A stretch of 7,902 bases of DNA, taken from NCBI GenBank assembly GCA_025997155.1, contig BNUF01000107.1:1-7902 (forward strand), read 5' to 3'. The DNA is from Clostridia bacterium (GTDB taxonomy: Bacteria > Bacillota > Clostridia > Lachnospirales > WQUN01). Every line of letters starts with the position of its first letter. Position 1 is the stretch's first letter. The position numbers were made by a program, and so were the translations under genes. Below the pieces are notes generated by a model. It was not told where the DNA came from. It searched no databases and was given only the letters and a program-made list of their open reading frames with translations. Positions 7,640 through 7,902 of the stretch are shown here, one piece after another.

Positions 7640-7644
7640 TCCTT
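7640..7644 (-). promoter_or_regulatory. Ribosome binding site of the broken ISAs1 transposase
   Basis: The minus strand reads AAGGA 10 nt before ATG at 7629. It is the reason to place the original start there. The middle reading frame has no ATG, GTG or TTG before 7531, which is already inside the conserved domain. Confidence 0.5.
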
Positions 7645-7679
7645 AATTATGCTAGTTGTTCGAGGCTTGTGTCAAGTTC

Positions 7680-7697
7680 TTTATAAAACGAACGTGT
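7680..7697 (-). repeat. Right terminal inverted repeat of the ISAs1 element
   Basis: The minus strand reads ACACGTTCGTTTTATAAA, the partner of 6506-6523. It lies about 50 nt upstream of the transposase ribosome binding site. Confidence 0.72.
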
Positions 7698-7788
7698 GTG
7701 CGACTGAATAGTTACAATTTTTTTGATGTTTTACGGTGTCCATCAGGACAGCAATGTGACGTCCTTTACGGGTAAAGTATAGTCGAGG
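7698..7788. other. Gap between two insertion sequences, with two small hairpins
   Basis: No gene is seen. TGTCC-ATCA-GGACA (7737-7750) is a perfect 5-bp stem, and CTTTAC-GG-GTAAAG (7764-7777) a perfect 6-bp stem. TTTACGG occurs twice (7730-7736 and 7765-7771). A T-run lies at about 7718-7724 on the plus strand. This stretch probably includes the end of the IS630-type element, but its exact terminus cannot be set from one side. Confidence 0.45.
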
Positions 7789-7902
7789 CTATTTAAAAGC
7801 GTTAGCCAACGCATCCCAAAAAGAATCAAATTTGTGCATATGAAATCTCAATCTTCTTTTAACATTTGCCCACAATTTTTCAATCGGATTAAGGTCAGGT
7901 GA
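7789..7902 (-). CDS. IS630-family transposase, C-terminal end (5' part outside the window)
   Basis: The minus strand from the right edge reads 37 codons to TAG at 7789-7791. The protein starts SPDLNPIEKLWANVKRRL. This is the hallmark C-terminal motif of IS630/Tc1-mariner-type DDE transposases, in which the Glu of NPIE is the third catalytic acidic residue. The rest of the gene lies beyond the window, so whether it is intact is unknown. It is unrelated to the ISAs1 element beside it. Confidence 0.82.
   Translation of the reverse strand, partial: SPDLNPIEKLWANVKRRLRFHMHKFDSFWDALANAFK

Larger units (their letters stand above)
6506..7697 (-). mobile_element. ISAs1-family insertion sequence, degraded
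   Basis: About 1.19 kb bounded by 18-bp inverted repeats (17/18 matching) around an ISAs1-type transposase gene, a typical size for the family. No matching direct target repeat of 8-10 bp is visible: the left flank ends in TTTGAATTTT and the right begins GTGCGACTGA. The element may therefore have been rearranged after insertion, or its true ends may lie a few bases away. Confidence 0.72.

Noticed and set aside
7737..7777. The two hairpins as intrinsic terminators
   Set aside because: Neither is GC-rich or followed by a T-run in the direction of a gene that ends nearby. They may be part of the IS630 end instead.
1..7902. CRISPR array, tRNA or rRNA
   Set aside because: No regularly spaced repeats, cloverleaf or rRNA-like stretch was found by eye on either strand.

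Overview
This is a bacterial accessory region. It is AT-rich, with strong GGAGG-type ribosome binding sites and two bacterial insertion-sequence families. Those traits would suit a Bacillota-like or other gut-type bacterium, but nothing here fixes the taxon. Every gene I can support lies on the minus strand, so the biological order runs from right to left.

Right flank (about 6506-7902): the 3' end of an IS630-type transposase runs off the right edge. A complete but dead ISAs1-family element follows at about 6506-7697. It has 18-bp inverted ends and a transposase broken by two frameshifts and a catalytic Asp-to-Asn change.

Operon (6488 down to 1): directly next to the ISAs1 end is a short remnant that looks like the C-terminus of a YhcG/DUF1016-type PD-(D/E)XK nuclease. 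Its stop overlaps by 4 nt the start of a NurA-like nuclease (5077-6264). A HerA-like hexameric ATPase with a non-standard P-loop (3367-5064) comes next, then an Hsp90/MORC-like GHKL ATPase (1756-3351), then a radical SAM protein with an N-terminal B12-binding-like domain (1-1756, cut by the left edge). Gaps are 12 and 15 nt, or the genes overlap by 1 or 4 nt, and each gene has a good Shine-Dalgarno sequence. This is one tightly coupled transcription unit.

Working idea: NurA and HerA are known partners in a DNA end-processing machine (HerA pumps DNA, NurA cuts it). Adding a conformational GHKL ATPase and a radical SAM enzyme, beside a nuclease remnant and insertion sequences, resembles a defence or DNA-processing module. 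I do not recognise this combination as a named system. The function is inferred; the gene identities rest on visible motifs. No tRNA, rRNA or CRISPR array was seen.
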